Positions 38,905-54,575 of a DNA stretch of 64,000 nt are shown here, piece after piece. Source of the DNA: Psoroptes ovis (lineage: Eukaryota; Arthropoda; Arachnida; Sarcoptiformes; Psoroptidae); assembly GCA_002943765.1 (NCBI GenBank), contig PQWQ01000016.1, positions 124,001 to 188,000 on the forward strand. The letters run 5' to 3'. The notes under the pieces were generated by a model. That model made no database searches and had not been told where the DNA came from. It saw nothing but the letters and a program-made list of their open reading frames with translations. Within the stretch, counting starts at the first letter, position 1, and every line of letters starts with the position of its first letter. The translations under genes were made by a program, and so were the position numbers.

Positions 38905-40503
38905 TTTTTCAGAGTGTTTTTTTGCAGTAATTTGATTTATTGAGCTTTGGAGTATGTATTTTTTTTCACAATCAATAGATTTAATCAGTGTACAATAATA
39001 TTGAATTATTGAACCAAAATTTTAAAAATTGATTAATTATTTTTCAATATCTTCGAAACATTTGATTTTTTCAATCAAAGATTTTGTCGGTCTGTTAATA
39101 ATACTTGCTGAAGACACGTCAACGTTATGTGTTGTGTGTTGATATTATTTTTGTAAATAGAAAATAAAATGAAGAAAGCCTGATTTTCAGGCAAATTTCT
39201 TTTGCTTCTATCATTTTTTAGTATTGATTTCCAAAAAATTTCTCATTCAATGCTCAGGCTTCAAATAATGTTTTCACATGTGAATTAATTTGAATTTTCT
39301 TTCAAGTTCTCCAAAATTGTTCCAATCATATAAGAATCATTGAATAAATTGGTAAATATTTAAAACAAACAATTGATAATTCTTTATTAATTCATTTTTC
39401 CTTTTAATTTCAAATCTCGTAGATTTCTGTATATGAATCGCGTTATTTGATCCATGTTTATCCATGACCAAATATTTTTGATAGAAAATGATATCAATAG
39501 GGTCGTGTGAATTTCAATTATAATTATGATGTCGAATTTTGTGCATTGTTCCTGAAAAAAAGTTTTTGAAAATTCATTTTTGAGAACAAACAAATTCATG
39601 CAAATATTTGTGTGTGCTGATCATTGAAAATAATGGGTTTTTGACAAAAATTGAATCAAAACTCATAAATTGGCTAGAAAACAATGAGAATTTTTCCATT
39701 ATTGTCATAAATATTATGTTGTTAAAACAATAATTTTCAATTTTTAAAAATTTTTTATTTGTCCAACAAAAAGCCAAAACAAAAAGCAGTGGCATTTAAT
39801 GTCATGATATTTTTACAATTCTTGAATTGCTGCAACATTCTGCAGCAACCCTGAAGACCAAATCAAATCATGAAAAATTTCAAATTATTCCACCAGAAAA
39901 AATTCACTTGTATATAGAATCATTAGTTTTTGTATTTTGGTCCAATGTTTCATTGCCAAAAACATTGAAATGCATTTGGGCAGAGATGCATTTACATAAT
40001 GTCTTGAAAAGCCTTTGGTAACTGAAAAATAATTTCCCTCAGCAAATTGTAATCATTTATATTGAAATTTTTCTCCAAACAAAATTATTTCACTCCAAAA
40101 TGGCCATTAAACATCAATGGCCATTGAGTAAAATTGAAAACATTATAATTTGAATTAATAATTGAAAATATTATTACAATTTAATGATTGTATGAAATAG
40201 TAAATTCATATATAACTTTAATATATATTCCATTATTATTATTATTATTATTATTATCAGCATTATATGTGTGTGTATATTGTAATTTGAATTGAAATTT
40301 TTTATGGCTTTTTTTATTTAAAATTTTTTGAAAAAAAATTTACATTATTTTTAAATTATTCCATGTTTTCCTAGCCGTCGTCGCAATATATTTGTACCAT
40401 GAATAATATACCATTGAAATATATCATATAAAATGTATGAAATATTTTTTTCATATTTCAATTAATTCATGTATACTCGCTTGACTCCCTGTTCATATTT
40501 ATA

Positions 40504-40583
40504 TTAGGTTGTCCAGAAAGTTATGGCCGATTTTCATGAGCAACTCTATTGATTAAGCGGAATAAACTTTTCGGACAACCTGA
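40504..40583. mobile_element. 80-bp mariner-type MITE, copy 1
   Basis: Ends are inverted copies: AGGTTGTCCAGAAAGTT at 40506-40522 against AACTTTTCGGACAACCT at 40565-40581 (two mismatches). TA flanks both sides (40502-40503, 40584-40585). No coding capacity. The terminal TTAGGTTGTCC pattern and TA target are those of the mariner group. Confidence 0.85.
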
Positions 40584-41639
40584 TATTTTTTATCAGTTTC
40601 CATTCAAAAAGAAAGCAAGAAAAAAAATGAATTCAAATAAAAATAAAATAAAAAATAATAAAAAAGACAAAACAAAATAAAATTTTTTATTATTTCATTC
40701 ATTTCCATTATTTTTTTATTTTATATTTTTTATAAATTTTAAAATATTCACGACGTTTGTCGGCCATTATTTTATTATTATCATCATTCGATGATGATAA
40801 GACAAACAAAAACAAGACGACCAAGTTTGCTTCAAAAGAAATTGAATTTGTTTGTATATGAATGGTAGTAGTGTTCAGAGAGGTAATCAAAAAATAAATA
40901 AATAAATAAATAAATAAATGTTCGAAAGAAAACAAAAAATGCCCAAATAAAAACATTTGAAATTGTTTATCATCAAAAATATTTAAAATTTTATGTTCTT
41001 TTTTCTCCAAAAACTATGATTATTATGATTGTTATTATTATTGTTGTAATTTAAATTCGTTTGATTTTATATGTGAGTTGTGCATATTATATAATCAAGG
41101 ACACATAGATTCGTATATGTTTTGTATGTATGAATGAATATTTATATGAAAGAAAATGATAGTTGTAATGATAATGACGATGATAATAATAATAAAAATA
41201 AAGACGAATATAAAATAAGAATAAATAAATTTAAAATATAAAGCAACTCATTAAAATGGCAAAATTTTTGAGCAAAGAATTTTTGGGATAAATTTCAATT
41301 TTTTCAATAGATCATAAAAATTTTAAAATTATGCCGTCATCATATTTGAAATCCGTGTGTTTTGTGTGTGTGTATTTGTTTATTATAATAATAATAATGT
41401 TTTGGTTTATTTGAAACACATTTATATCGCATGTATTTTGAATGTAATTTTTTCTTTAATTTTTTTTAATAAACAAATAAATTTCATGTTTGGATTAGCG
41501 TTCCTTGGCTAGAAATGATTTCATGAAAATTTCCGAACTAATCAATGGTGCAACAAGCGATCACAATTCATTCGTATTCATTTTTAAATTTTGAATTTGA
41601 TTTAGTCATTGAGTTTTGACTTGGAACACATGTGTTTGT

Positions 41640-41643
41640 GTTT

Positions 41644-41677
<34 letters not shown>

Positions 41678-41679
41678 AT
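41640..41679. repeat. (TG)n microsatellite
   Basis: About 19 uninterrupted TG units, preceded by imperfect TG-rich sequence. Confidence 0.9.
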
Positions 41680-44600
41680 AGATTTCAATTGGCTTCAAAT
41701 GAATTATTATCACTTGTTTGAATTGAAATTTGTGTCCAAAAAATTTGTGATTTTGAAAAAATTGCTCAGTTTAAACCCTTTAATAACTCCGTAACTCCAT
41801 GATAACAAATATACAAATTCAATCAATTTTTCAAAGAACAATTCTATGAAATAACGATACAATTGATTCATTTTTTGTTTCATATCATTCGATATCCATT
41901 CGTAAATTAAATTCATTAATTCATCTCCCATTTTTGTCGTCAAAAATTGTCTCTTTCAACATTCAATAATTCATTACATAATGAAATTGCTGATATTTAT
42001 GCATAAATATATTTTGTTGAATTTTGCCCAAAATGAAATGAAATATATCAACGCATAAATAAGAAAAAAAATTTATTACTTTTTTCTTTAAAAATTTTAT
42101 TATTATTATTATTATTTAGATTATTTATATGTGTATTTCTATGAAAAAATAAAATTGAATAAATAAAATCGGAAAAGCAATGAAATGAACAAAATGATAA
42201 ACAATAACGATGATAATATTGTTGATTGGCTGTTTTTTGGGGTCGTTTTAGTCGTTTATTTAATATATTTTAAAATGATTTTGAATATTTTTGAAATTTT
42301 GAAAATTTTTATAATCAAAAAAAATATTGAAGATTATTATGGCCGTTTGGGCTGGGTTTTTTATTTTATTTTCAGGTTTTTGATATTCAGCAAGCTATAC
42401 AGTCAGTTTTATTTTATTTCATTTTATTTCGGTTGTAATGCATAGACATTTTATTGCATTTTGTTTCATTTCAATTTTTATATTTTTATTTTATTTAATT
42501 TTATTTTCTTGAAATTTTGAGATTTCCAGCATGCTTTTCCATACATTTGTCAATGTTTTATTCAAGTTTATTTATTTCTCGTTGATTTTTTATATTCCAA
42601 ATTTCGTTCAGACTTTATTCAATTTGAATTGACTGTTCTGTGCGAAAATTACAGATTCGTCAAGATTTCTGTTCATTATCATTGTTATTTTATTTTTATA
42701 ATTTTATTTTTATTACTTGATAAGAAAATTACCAAAAAATAAAATTTCGTACATTTTCAAATGATGAAATCTTTGTTTTCCTGAATTTATTTCTTTGATA
42801 ATTATCCATTGATTGTGTTTGAAAATCAATTAGAAATTTTATTAGAAATAACTGAAACAGTAAAGACATTATTATGATGATGATAATAATTGTTTGTATT
42901 TGATCATTTTGATCGGAAAAAAATTGAATCTGAAAAATAAATATTTTCATTGATATCATCATAATGTTTGACATTTTTCAATTTTTTTCCTCAGAAAAAC
43001 AAAGAAACATTTTTATTACTGAATTAACTTCAAGAAAATGTTTCATTTTCTCAATTTCTTTGATCGAAAATTTGATCAAAATTTATTTATTTTGAAATTT
43101 TAAATAATCTGTTCAATATGTGTTTATGTGTGATTGCAAATGCATTTTCACATATGCTGCAAACACACACCCACACGCATAGATTTGAGATAAGAAAATT
43201 TTATTGGCATATCTTTCTGTTTAATTGGTGAAATATGTTTCAATTTGTTTTTTTGGGTCAAAATTATTACAATAATCATGGTGTGTGTGCATGTTTGTGC
43301 GTTGCATTCCAGCAAAATTCTTGATTAATTAATCAAATAAAATTTAATTTTTATAATCAAAATTAAACAATCATTCATACCATAAAACGGAATACAAGTA
43401 CCACTCAAATACATCAATGATTAATGCGAATCCTAAAAAAATGTGTAAATAAATTATAATTATATCATAATTAGAAATAAAAAAAGATATTTCTCATTAA
43501 AATTTTTAAAATATAAGACAATAACCCAAGACCACCGATTTCAACAGCATTGACTTAATAAAACATTGATTCAATGAAATTAAATCAATCAACCAGTCAG
43601 CCAACCAACCAGCTTGATCATCATTGGGTCATTTATTTTTGAACTTTATATTCGAAAATCAAAAAAAAGAATTATTCATCATTCGATCGTAAATGGATCG
43701 ATTGATTGATTGTACTCATTAATTAATTTTTTAAATATTTCCAAATTTTTTTTGGCAATCATAACGATTCATATCAATGATTACTATCATTCTAAATTGA
43801 TAATTATAATTATTATCAATTTAAAAACAAAAAATATTAATAAACGCCTCATTAATAAAATTTTTATCTAAATTTTTAACGAAATTTATGGAACACTTTC
43901 TACAAATCATTAATCAATCAATCATTAAATTAATACACATGGATAGATTAAGCACATTCAATGAGATAGCAGAAAAAGAAACAGTGATTGATTAATCGAT
44001 TGATTGCAATCATTTTTAAAATTTGAAATTTAAAAAAATTAATATAAATATGACAATTAAAAATTAAATCATCAAATATTTCATTTTTCAATTGCGTGCA
44101 TTTGACTATTTGTGTATTTTTAAATCCATTCCTATTTTTGAAAATTTTTGTGTGTCATCGTTTTGAATCGGTGAATTCATTGTATTTATGTTTCATGAAC
44201 CATTTGAAATCGCGCTTGTTTTGTATTGATTTTTCCGCAAGTTTTTTTTTCGGTCCATTTCAACTTTTACATTGATTAATGATCAAATTGATTTTTTTTT
44301 TTGGTGAAAAAAATAGTGAACTTTACTGCCATGAATGACTCTGCAATGAATCGATGAATGAATATTTCATTTAATTCAAAGTTTTCAATTACATTTTTCA
44401 TATTAAAAAATTGAAATTGAAGAAATTATTCGCCATTTTTAATTTTCAATGATTTTCAACAATATATTCACCACTCATTATGGTTATCAATGTGTGTTCA
44501 TATATAAATATGTATGATGATGATGATAATTGAAAATTGAATAATAATGATTATTTTTTTCAATATTTTTTAATTATTAATTTAAATTACAAAAAATAAT

Positions 44601-47415
44601 GTTTTCAAATTCAACAATATTCAATGCCGCTACAAATTTTCCAAGAGAAAAACAAAAAAACTTAAGCATTGGCATTGTTGTTTCACTGTATTTTATTAAA
44701 TTTTTGTTTTTAAATAATTTTTTGATATTACATTCATCATCATCGTTCATGAGATTATATTTTTTCATTAATTTATCGACAGAAAAATAGCAGAAAAAGC
44801 AACAACGACAGCCATCAACCAATAAAACCAGCGATTTTAATAGAATAACACTGAAACATTGATTTCAAAAAAATGTGCTCATGTTTCTGAGTAATAAATG
44901 TAAGAGAAATTTATGAAAATATTTGAAATTTATGAATTTTATCTCTGAGAAAAAAATTTTAATTCAATTAAATTCAATTTAAAAAAAATTTCCTTTAAAA
45001 ATTGAGTTTAATATTGAAATGTAGTATATCGTCGATGCATATACTTATATATGTTTGTATATATCGATGAATTAGCTTAGATATGATGCGTAGATATACA
45101 TACAAACATGATTGTTTATAAATTCAAATGCATGCATTTGTGTGTGTATATTTTTATGTGAATATATACATGCATGTTTTATATATCGTTTTAAGCATAA
45201 GTATTCTGCTTGCAAGATTATTGCTATCTTTCAAACGTTCATATATATGTGAATTTATAAAACGAATATTATTCGTATATATTTTTATTATTATCATTAT
45301 TATCAATATTTTCATCATCATTATAATCATAATCATCATTATCTTGATTATTATTGCCATTTTTTTATCATTAAAGATATTATTTTCTGTGCTCATTTTT
45401 GTTGTATTTTTATTATTTGTTATTATTGCTATTATCATAGTAATTATTATTTGTTATTGCTATTTACAATTTTTATCATTTTTTAAATTCATTTTTTTAA
45501 TAAATATTTCATTTCCATATACTTATGTTGCTATATATTTGAATGAATAGTAAATTTATTTCAAATATAATAATAATAATAATAATAATCTATTTACACC
45601 AATTTACAATTACAATACATGCTAAGACACACACTCTCACATACTACAAACGAACACATTAAAAACATTATTATTTGAACCATAATTACTTATAATAATA
45701 ATAATAACTATTTATATTATTATGATCATTATTAATATTTTTTTATTATTTTTATTATCATTATCATTAATATTATTATGATTGTGAATCAGTATTAGTA
45801 TTGAACGTTATTAAATTTTTTAATATTTTTAAAAATAATAAAATATAATTTTGATAATAATAATAATTTATTATTGATGAATAAATGAATGAATAAAACT
45901 TTAAAACACCCGAAATAAAATTGAAAAATTCTGCTAAAGGTTCATATTCAATTTTAAGGGTATATGAGCATGTATAATTTGAATTTATTTGTTTTCAATC
46001 GTCCATCATCATAAAGCATATAACTCAATGATAATATTAATTACTCATATGATTGTAAAACTTGTATTTGTGATAATTCATTTTCATTAATTTGAGATTA
46101 TTATTTTTAAAAGAAATATCAAGAATAGAAATGCCAATCAATTTATATGCGAGAATTTTAATGAAAAACACATGCTCAAGGGTTATACGAATTTAACAAG
46201 GACAATATGTGCGCAAGTTTGATAAAGTTTGGCACATTTTTTTTTTGCTGAAAATTTCTTGTTTTTCCCTGATAATTTGGCGCTCATATTTTTTGAATTC
46301 AAAATTTTCCCTCCAAAAATTATCCTTCTTAAGCATCAATAATTTTTATTGATTTCTAATGATGATGATTATGCATAAAACTTTGCTGAAAACTCTGCTA
46401 AAACTTTTCAAAACAATTGAAAATCGACAGGGAAAAATATTAACCCATCTGGTTACTTTTGTTCATCGATAAAAATGCTTAGAACAAAGACTCATAAAAT
46501 GATTTTATTACATCCAAAAGTTCATATATATCGTTTAATCATAAAAATTGGAAAAAAAATTTAAGTTTTTTAGCATACAAATCAGTGGTAGTGGTTAGAA
46601 GTATATTGATTGCAATATTTATTTGCAAAATTATTAATTATCAACTTTACTAGGATTTGAAAAATGGTCATTGTTATTCGTGCTAAAAGCAAAACCACTG
46701 AAATATTATTAAACGAGACCATCTCTCGTCCTTTCTACTGTGAATCGGTTGAAAATAACCCTTTGAAAATTGAGCGAAAAAAATGATTTTCGAAACAGAA
46801 ATATGAGTTTCAAATGGTTTACAATTGAAAACCATTTGAAAACCCAAACTAGCATTTGGTTGTTTTTGGGTATTCTCTTCATTTTCATTGAATTTTGATT
46901 GAATGGTTGTTCGAGCTGAACATTTGTTGTTGTTGCTATCTGTTTATTTGATTTTTTCAAATTGTTGAATAAAATATATGAAAATATATTCTCATTTATA
47001 TACTGGTGTATATTTTACATATTTTTTTCCAAAAAATATGTAAATATATCCATTTTGAAAAAAAAGCTAAAAATCCATTTTCATAATTGAAAGTATTTGA
47101 ACAACAACAACAAATGATTCGAAAACAATAATTAAAACCATGTGAAACGGCGCAAATTTCCAAGCAATCTAACATGTAATTATTTGCATTTTACTTATAT
47201 TATCCTCAACATAAATTCAAATATAAATGATTTGAACTGACATACACACATGTATTCGAATATATAATTTGCACTGAATTACACGTATATATGTACCATC
47301 TTAAATATATTGAATATATATTGAAAAATGAGTTGAAATACACATAAATAATACAATCATTTTCAACAAAAAAAAACTAAATATTCGTGTGTGCATAGCT
47401 AAAACATGGAAAATA

Positions 47416-47495
47416 TTAGTGTGTCCAGAAAGTTCTGGCTGATTTTTATGACCAAATATATTGATTAAGCCGAATGAACTTTTCGGACAGTCCAA
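47416..47495. mobile_element. 80-bp mariner-type MITE, copy 2
   Basis: Same length and inner sequence as the element at 40504 (shared ATTGATTAAGC segment and CTTTTCGGACA end). Left end TTAGTGTGTCCAGAAAGTTC, right end the inverse of TTGGACTGTCCGAAAAGTTC. TA target duplication at 47414-47415 and 47496-47497. The termini are more diverged than in copy 1. Confidence 0.85.
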
Positions 47496-50400
47496 TACAA
47501 GCAATTTGAATCATCACTGTTTGTATTTTCTTGTATTTTTATATAAAAGATTAAACAAACAAACAAGCAGACAAATGAATTGGAAAAATACAAAATATTA
47601 AAAATTAATAAAAATGAACGAAATGCATTAATTTCTATTAATAATCGCGATAAATAATGATGATAAATATATTTTCAAAAACAACAAAAAAGTTCTTAAA
47701 AAAATGAAAAATTAATTTTTAAAAATTTTATTTTCAAAAAGCAAACAAACAAACAATGGATTTCCATTATTATTATCATCATTATCATTATCTCTGCTGT
47801 TTCTGCTTTTGAGAAAAACAAAATAAAAAATAATGAAAATTGAATTTCCATTATTTTCATTTTATTTTTCAAAATTTCAATTATCAAAATTTTTTCAAAA
47901 GATTTTAAAATTAAAAATGATTAATAATAATGATAATGAATTAATATAAAATGTTTGATTATAAAATATAATGGTGGCTGCTTTCAATTCATTTTGATGC
48001 TATATTCTATAACTTTTGTTGTTGCTGCTGCTGCTGCTTGTTTGTCAATCATTCAGTGAATTCAGGGTTTGTGTGTGCGCTTGAATATTATTTTCATTAT
48101 TATAAATTCGTTAATATTTTTTTTATTATAAAATATTAATGAATATTCACGGGTATTACAACTCGAAATACAACCATATCGAACAATGCATGGATATGTA
48201 TAATGTATGCACATAAGGGTTATAATATTTTTGAATAATTTATTAATTAAACTGGTTATTTCAACTCAATAAAATATTGTATTTTATTAATTATAATAAA
48301 ATGAGGAAAATTTTATAATATAAAATACAAAACAAAAAACGAATGTAGTATTATTTGTGCTATCAAAGTTTTATTATTATTATCTTTCATTATATTTAAT
48401 ATTTAATATTACTTGATCAATATTAATATTGTTTATTGTATTTTGTATTTTATTTTATTTTATTTTTACATTCATTTTTAAAAATATGAAAAATACATTT
48501 AAAATTAAATATGTATGAGAAAACAGAACAAACAGACAAACATTCAAACATTCATTCATTTCATTATTGTATATATTTGAATATTTGTTTTTGTATATAT
48601 TCATATTTTTTTTCAATACAAGAATGTCAATGCATTGACAAATGAAAAAATTTTCATGCAATATTTTCAATATATTTATATTTATATTAAAATATATTTG
48701 AATATCGAAAAGATATCAAAATACATGTATAAATATATCCAAATAGAAATATATGAACAATACATATTACGAACACAAGTATGAAATGTACATAGTTTTT
48801 TTTATTATTTTAAAATTGTATATGTATGTGTAAATGTGTATATGAAATGAATGAATGCAAGTATTTATGATTGTATTTTTAGTGTATATTGCATTTTCAT
48901 ATGATAAATGTGTATTGAATAGTATTGTGCATGCATTTTGTATGAGAAGATATAAAATATAAACAAAAAAAATTATTAAATTTTTTATTTCATTTAATTT
49001 CATTTCATTTTTATTTTATTTTATTTTTTACATTTTATTCCATTTGATTTTCATTTTGTTTGTGATTTTATGTTTGAAAGAAATCTAGTTTTTTTTTATT
49101 GTTTATTTGTGATTTTTATATTTTGTATTTTTATGCTTCTATGTGTTTCCACCATTCAAATTTCACTTGTATTTGAATTTTTAATCAAATGTGTGTATGT
49201 GCTTTGTTTTTAGTATGTGCTTGATATACACATGCTGCTTCTGCTGTTGCTGTTAATGCATGATGAATAATAATCAAAAAAATCATGTAATAAGTGAAAC
49301 TATTAAACATTATTCAAAAATTTTGTATCAATCAATAAAAAATGAAAACAAATGAAACGATAATAATAATTGAAATTTTTCATTTTTTATAAATCGTTTG
49401 TTTGGTTTTATGTATTAGTGAGTGTATACAGGATTTTTTTCCACCATCCATTATTTTTCTGATTAATTGATGCTAAATAAATAAATAAATTAATTAATTA
49501 ATCAATCAAACAAACAAATAATCAATCAATCGATCGATCGATCAACCAATAATAATAATTGTAATCAATTTCGCTCAACATTTATGATCAAAATAAATAT
49601 ATATTTGAGAAGAAATATAAATAAATAATTTGATCAAATAAAATATGAAATTTGAATGAATGAATGAATCAATGAAACATTTTATATTTATTTATTTCTT
49701 TTTCATCTCAATTTCTTCTTCTACAATTTTTACTAAATCAAAGTGAATCAAAGGAAAAATGTTAAAAGTTTATCGCTGAGAAATAAAACAGAAAAAATTA
49801 TTTATCAAAATTTATCGAAAAAATGATCGATTAATAAATAAATCAATAATCGAAATATAAGTAAAATGTAAAACAAAAAATTATTATTAATGTATCATTT
49901 TTAAAAAATATTGCTCATAATCAGTTCATTTTTTTTAAATTTTCAAATTCAAAGAAACAAAATTGAACTCAAATTTCTAAAAAAAATTGATTTAAATATT
50001 TTTTTATATTTAAAAATGATATAAAAATAATAAAACATTTTGAATATAATGACAAATTTGATAAATTTTTAAAAATGTTTTAAAACAGTTTACAAATAAA
50101 TTTGATTTGAAATTAACATTTCTCCTCAAAATAAATACATTTTTTCAGTGATTCCAAGTGATTTTGTATTTTTTTCAAATATTATTATTCAAATTTTCAT
50201 TAATATATGCAACCAATGTTTATTGTATTTTGATCCCTGTTTGTGTGTGTTTGCATGTATGCATGCGTTCAGATTTTTTCTCGTGTTGTATTCAATCAAC
50301 GATCAATTTGGCGATATCAAACGACAGCATTAATATCACCAACAACAAGGTATTTGATGCTTTTGAAATGATTCTTGATTCTTTGTTTCTTTTATTTCTG

Positions 50401-53400
50401 TTCATTCTTAGCCAAAAAGATTTTGCTTCATTTCTATGATTATGAAAAATGAATTTGTAATATTATTCCAATAGATTTTGTATTGATTTGTTTGATAGGT
50501 GTTTTTTCTAACACAAAAATTTCAAATCAAAATTTACCTCTGTGAATCACTGAACGATATGCAAACGCCTATCGATTTTTAATTGGATTCAATTCGTTAA
50601 ATTGAATCACTAATAAATCATTTCTAAGATTCATAATTGAAAATTTCTCAAATTTTCCTTCAATGATTAATCAAATTTCGTACAATTTGCAATATATATT
50701 TATATTTTCAAGTTTCCTCATCAAATCTACATGTGAATTAATTTGAGAAAAGATTAGATGCTAACAAATTTGAAAAAATATGAAATTAATTATTCCACTT
50801 AATTTTTTGATGAGAAATTCTCTAATTTTCTCTGATTGAAATTCCTATGATCAAATATCTATTTTGATTAGATAATAAATGATATGGGAATTTTCAACCA
50901 ATCTTTAATTAAAACAAGTGATGACCAGATTAATCAAATCAAATAATCATTTGTACGTTTGGGACATTATTTGTCTGATCAAATGTGAATCATATTGAGT
51001 CACTGTTGTTATTGCTGTTATTGAGTTGCTGCTCTGGTTGCTATTAATGTTTTTTTAAACTTAGAAATTTCTAAAAAATTTTAAAATTTCACACTTTTGA
51101 TAACAAAATTTGTTATCATCATCATAGATATTATTATCATTGTTTTCCATGAAAACATCGTTACAATGTCTTAATGTGTTTTCATTTTCCATCTTTAATT
51201 TTGCAATATGGCAAAAATATAACTCATTTTCGAAGCTTTCAGAAAGCAAAACAAAAGATTTTACACTCTTAATATTTGCCTGAAACAGAAAATATTGAAG
51301 GTAAAATATCGCACTTGAATGATATTTGACAAATAACAACAACAGCAGCGACAGCAACAGCAAAACCTGTAATTTTTGGATTGAAAATTTTCAACCTGAG
51401 AAAATATGAATCATATTTCATTTTCTAATATTTCTCGAATCAAAATAAATTTGAAATATTAAGATTCATGTTTAATATCCAGTAATTAATACATTTATCT
51501 TTATTTAAAATTTATTTTTCTGATCTTCATTTCTCCATCTCATATCATGATAAGCATCTAGAGCAGTGCATCGCTGCGTCATTGTATTCATTGATGCTCA
51601 AAAAATATAAATAATTCGATAATAACGATGTAAAAATTGATGAAATAATAATTTGAAATGAATGTAAATGAAAATATTTATTATTATAAATAATCATTTT
51701 TGAACGAATGTATTTGTGTTTGTGTGTACATTCAAATACACATAATAGAAATATACGTATTATTTATCCATATATATTTTTCAAATATAAATACCACACC
51801 TTTCGCTGATAATAATAATAATAATTAAAAATAATAATTTTTTGAAACAATATTATTTCATTTTTTGTTATTGTTTGTTATTTTCTATTATTTTGTGTGT
51901 AATATGTGCATACACTTCAATGTTTATCCATTTGTTTATTCATTTTTCGATTATTTTCATTTATTTTTCATAATTTTTTCCCATTAATATTTTAAACATT
52001 AATATCATTATTATTATTATCATTATGCATTGTTTTTTGAATTAAATATCAATAATAATAAATGAATTATGATTAACGAATCGATAAACAACAACAACAT
52101 AATAAACATAAACAATTTCATTGACAGTAAATCATACAAATGATGAGTGTTGAATATGAAAACAGAAAAAATTAAAATAATGATTGAAAATGAAATAATG
52201 AAATGATCAAAAACAACAGAAAAAAACATCATGATAAATTCAATAATAATGAAAATAATAATAATAATAATTAGAATTATAATTAAAAATATTTTCAAAA
52301 TTATGATCGTTATTACAATAACAATAATTGCAATGAATTATATAATCATAAGCTCAATATGAGAGTGTACAATCTGAATATCCATTTCACATCCAGAGAG
52401 AAAGAGATAGAGATGTATATGAATAAATTATAATTATATTTCAAATGTATTTCAATGTAAAAAAATATTTATTTATTCTATTTTTTAATAAAATATCACT
52501 GACAATAATGATGATGATCAAGCATGATGATGAAGCATGAATATTATTGCCATTATGATTATGTATATCATTTTGTGTATTCATTTTTCCATCGCAAAAA
52601 AATAAACCTGAATTTATTTATTCATCATTTATTTATTTATATTATTATTTATAAAAATAATAAAAATTAAATGCATTTTTATGCGATGCGATGCAAGATG
52701 AATGTTTGTTTTTCAATACATTTGAGTTGTTGTTGTTGCAGTTGTTGTGGCAGGGTGCATACCTCTCTCACTTCTGAACATCTCTCTCTTTTTATTACAT
52801 TTGGTAATTTTGAGGTAAAATTTATTTGAAAAATTTTGAATGTATTATTCATCAGATAGATAGATGAATGAATGAATGAATAAACAAGAATAAAATACAA
52901 TGAAATGGTTTTGAATTTTTTTTTTTGTTTATTGTTGAATGTATGCGAATTTTCAAGTTTAAAGTCTTGAAAATGTTGAAGAATTGACGTGTATTCTCAT
53001 ATATTTTCAAGACTTAAAATAAGTACAAGTAATTTACAATCTTTCGGTCGAAAAAGACTGAATAATTCGGTTGACAATCAATGTCTTATAATTGAAATTT
53101 TGAAAATTTCAATTTTCTGAAATTGTTTTTCAAAATATTGATTAATCATTCAATTAAAATTACTTTTAAAAATTAATAAACTCGTGTATATGTGCGTGCA
53201 TGTGTGCTTGTCATGCTTGTGTTTGTGTACACAATATACATTTGATTATATTGACTGCATGTTTACTGCATCATATATCTGCATATATTTATATTTGAAT
53301 TTATATACAAATATATATTTATATCAATGCATATAATGAATGTATATTTATAATTAACAAAAAATAAAATAAAATTAATTTCAATTTTTTTCGGGGGCCA

Positions 53401-53598
53401 TTTTCACATGGAAAAAATGGAATAATCCAAACTATTCAAAATTTTGTTTTAAAATTTTTCTAAATTTTACCATCTGCACATTTTATTTCTATGAGTTTAT
53501 ATATATGAAAAACTCATATGTAAATACATCAGTATATTCATGAACATATAATAAATATTACACGCAGGGTTTCATTAAAATTATTAGTATTATTTTCC

Positions 53599-53644
53599 AG
53601 ATTACAACTTTGATTATATTTTATTATAATCAAAGTTGTAATCT
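53599..53644. repeat. Perfect 20-bp inverted repeat (hairpin)
   Basis: Left arm AGATTACAACTTTGATTATA, a 6-nt spacer TTTTAT, then its exact reverse complement. No TA or other duplication is obvious directly outside. It could be a very short MITE or a structured RNA. Confidence 0.9.
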
Positions 53645-54540
53645 AAATTATTATTATTAAATGTCAAATGTTGGCAGCATGTGCGCAGCATACTCGAAAT
53701 ACAAAAGCCATGCACACGCACACACACACACATTGAATCGATTGATCATCATTGAAGCCACACACGCACCCCTAGACCTGAATGAAAAGTAAAATTTTGC
53801 TGATAAGTTTTAGCTTTTGTTTCAGACATTTTCCTTATTTTTTTGATTTCTCCCTGAATCCATTGAATTAATTATATAAAATAATTTTTAATTGAAAATT
53901 TTTAAAAATTTTCAAAATAAAAATTCCCAAAAATTGAAGTCATTAATGATGAATGAATGCGTTCAAACACAATACACATTCTCATTCCAATAATCCAATA
54001 TAAAATGCATTATTCTCTCTCTCTCCATGTGTTTGAATATTTAAAAAAAATTTATTCATTCATTCATAAATGTGAATTTATATTATACAAGTATATATTG
54101 TATATTATACAATAAAAGTAGAATTTCATAGATATGATATATATGACTACTATACATAATTATAGTTATAATAATAATAATTTTTACTTTGAATTATTAT
54201 TATTATTATTATTTAAATGAACGCCTTACAAAAAATGATTCGGGCTGGGTTTTTTATATGCAATTTTTCTATTATTATTTTCATATTCATTTTTTTCTTT
54301 CATTAATCATTTATAATCATACTCATTTTGATTACATTTTTTGTAATTAAAACACATAAAAATTTAATGAAAATAATTGAATTTCATTTCAAATTCAAAT
54401 TCATTTATTATTATGATTAGTTTTCATTAATTTTTATTAGTTTTATGATTATTTTGATGATTTTCATGATGATGATGGTCGTTTGATGATCATAAATTGA
54501 AAATATTTCAAAAATTCAATTTGAAATTCATTTAGGTTCA

Positions 54541-54575
<35 letters not shown>

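Noticed and set aside
45128..45550. 140-codon plus-strand frame, extremely rich in Ile.
   Set aside because: Produced by ATT/ATC repeats. No start context, domain or splice partners; a matching antisense frame shows the same repeat effect.
46709..46960. 83-codon minus frame MKKSNKQIATTT... in the gene-poor block.
   Set aside because: No homology I recognise, no splice context, and it contains a short chance inverted repeat (about 46811-46841).
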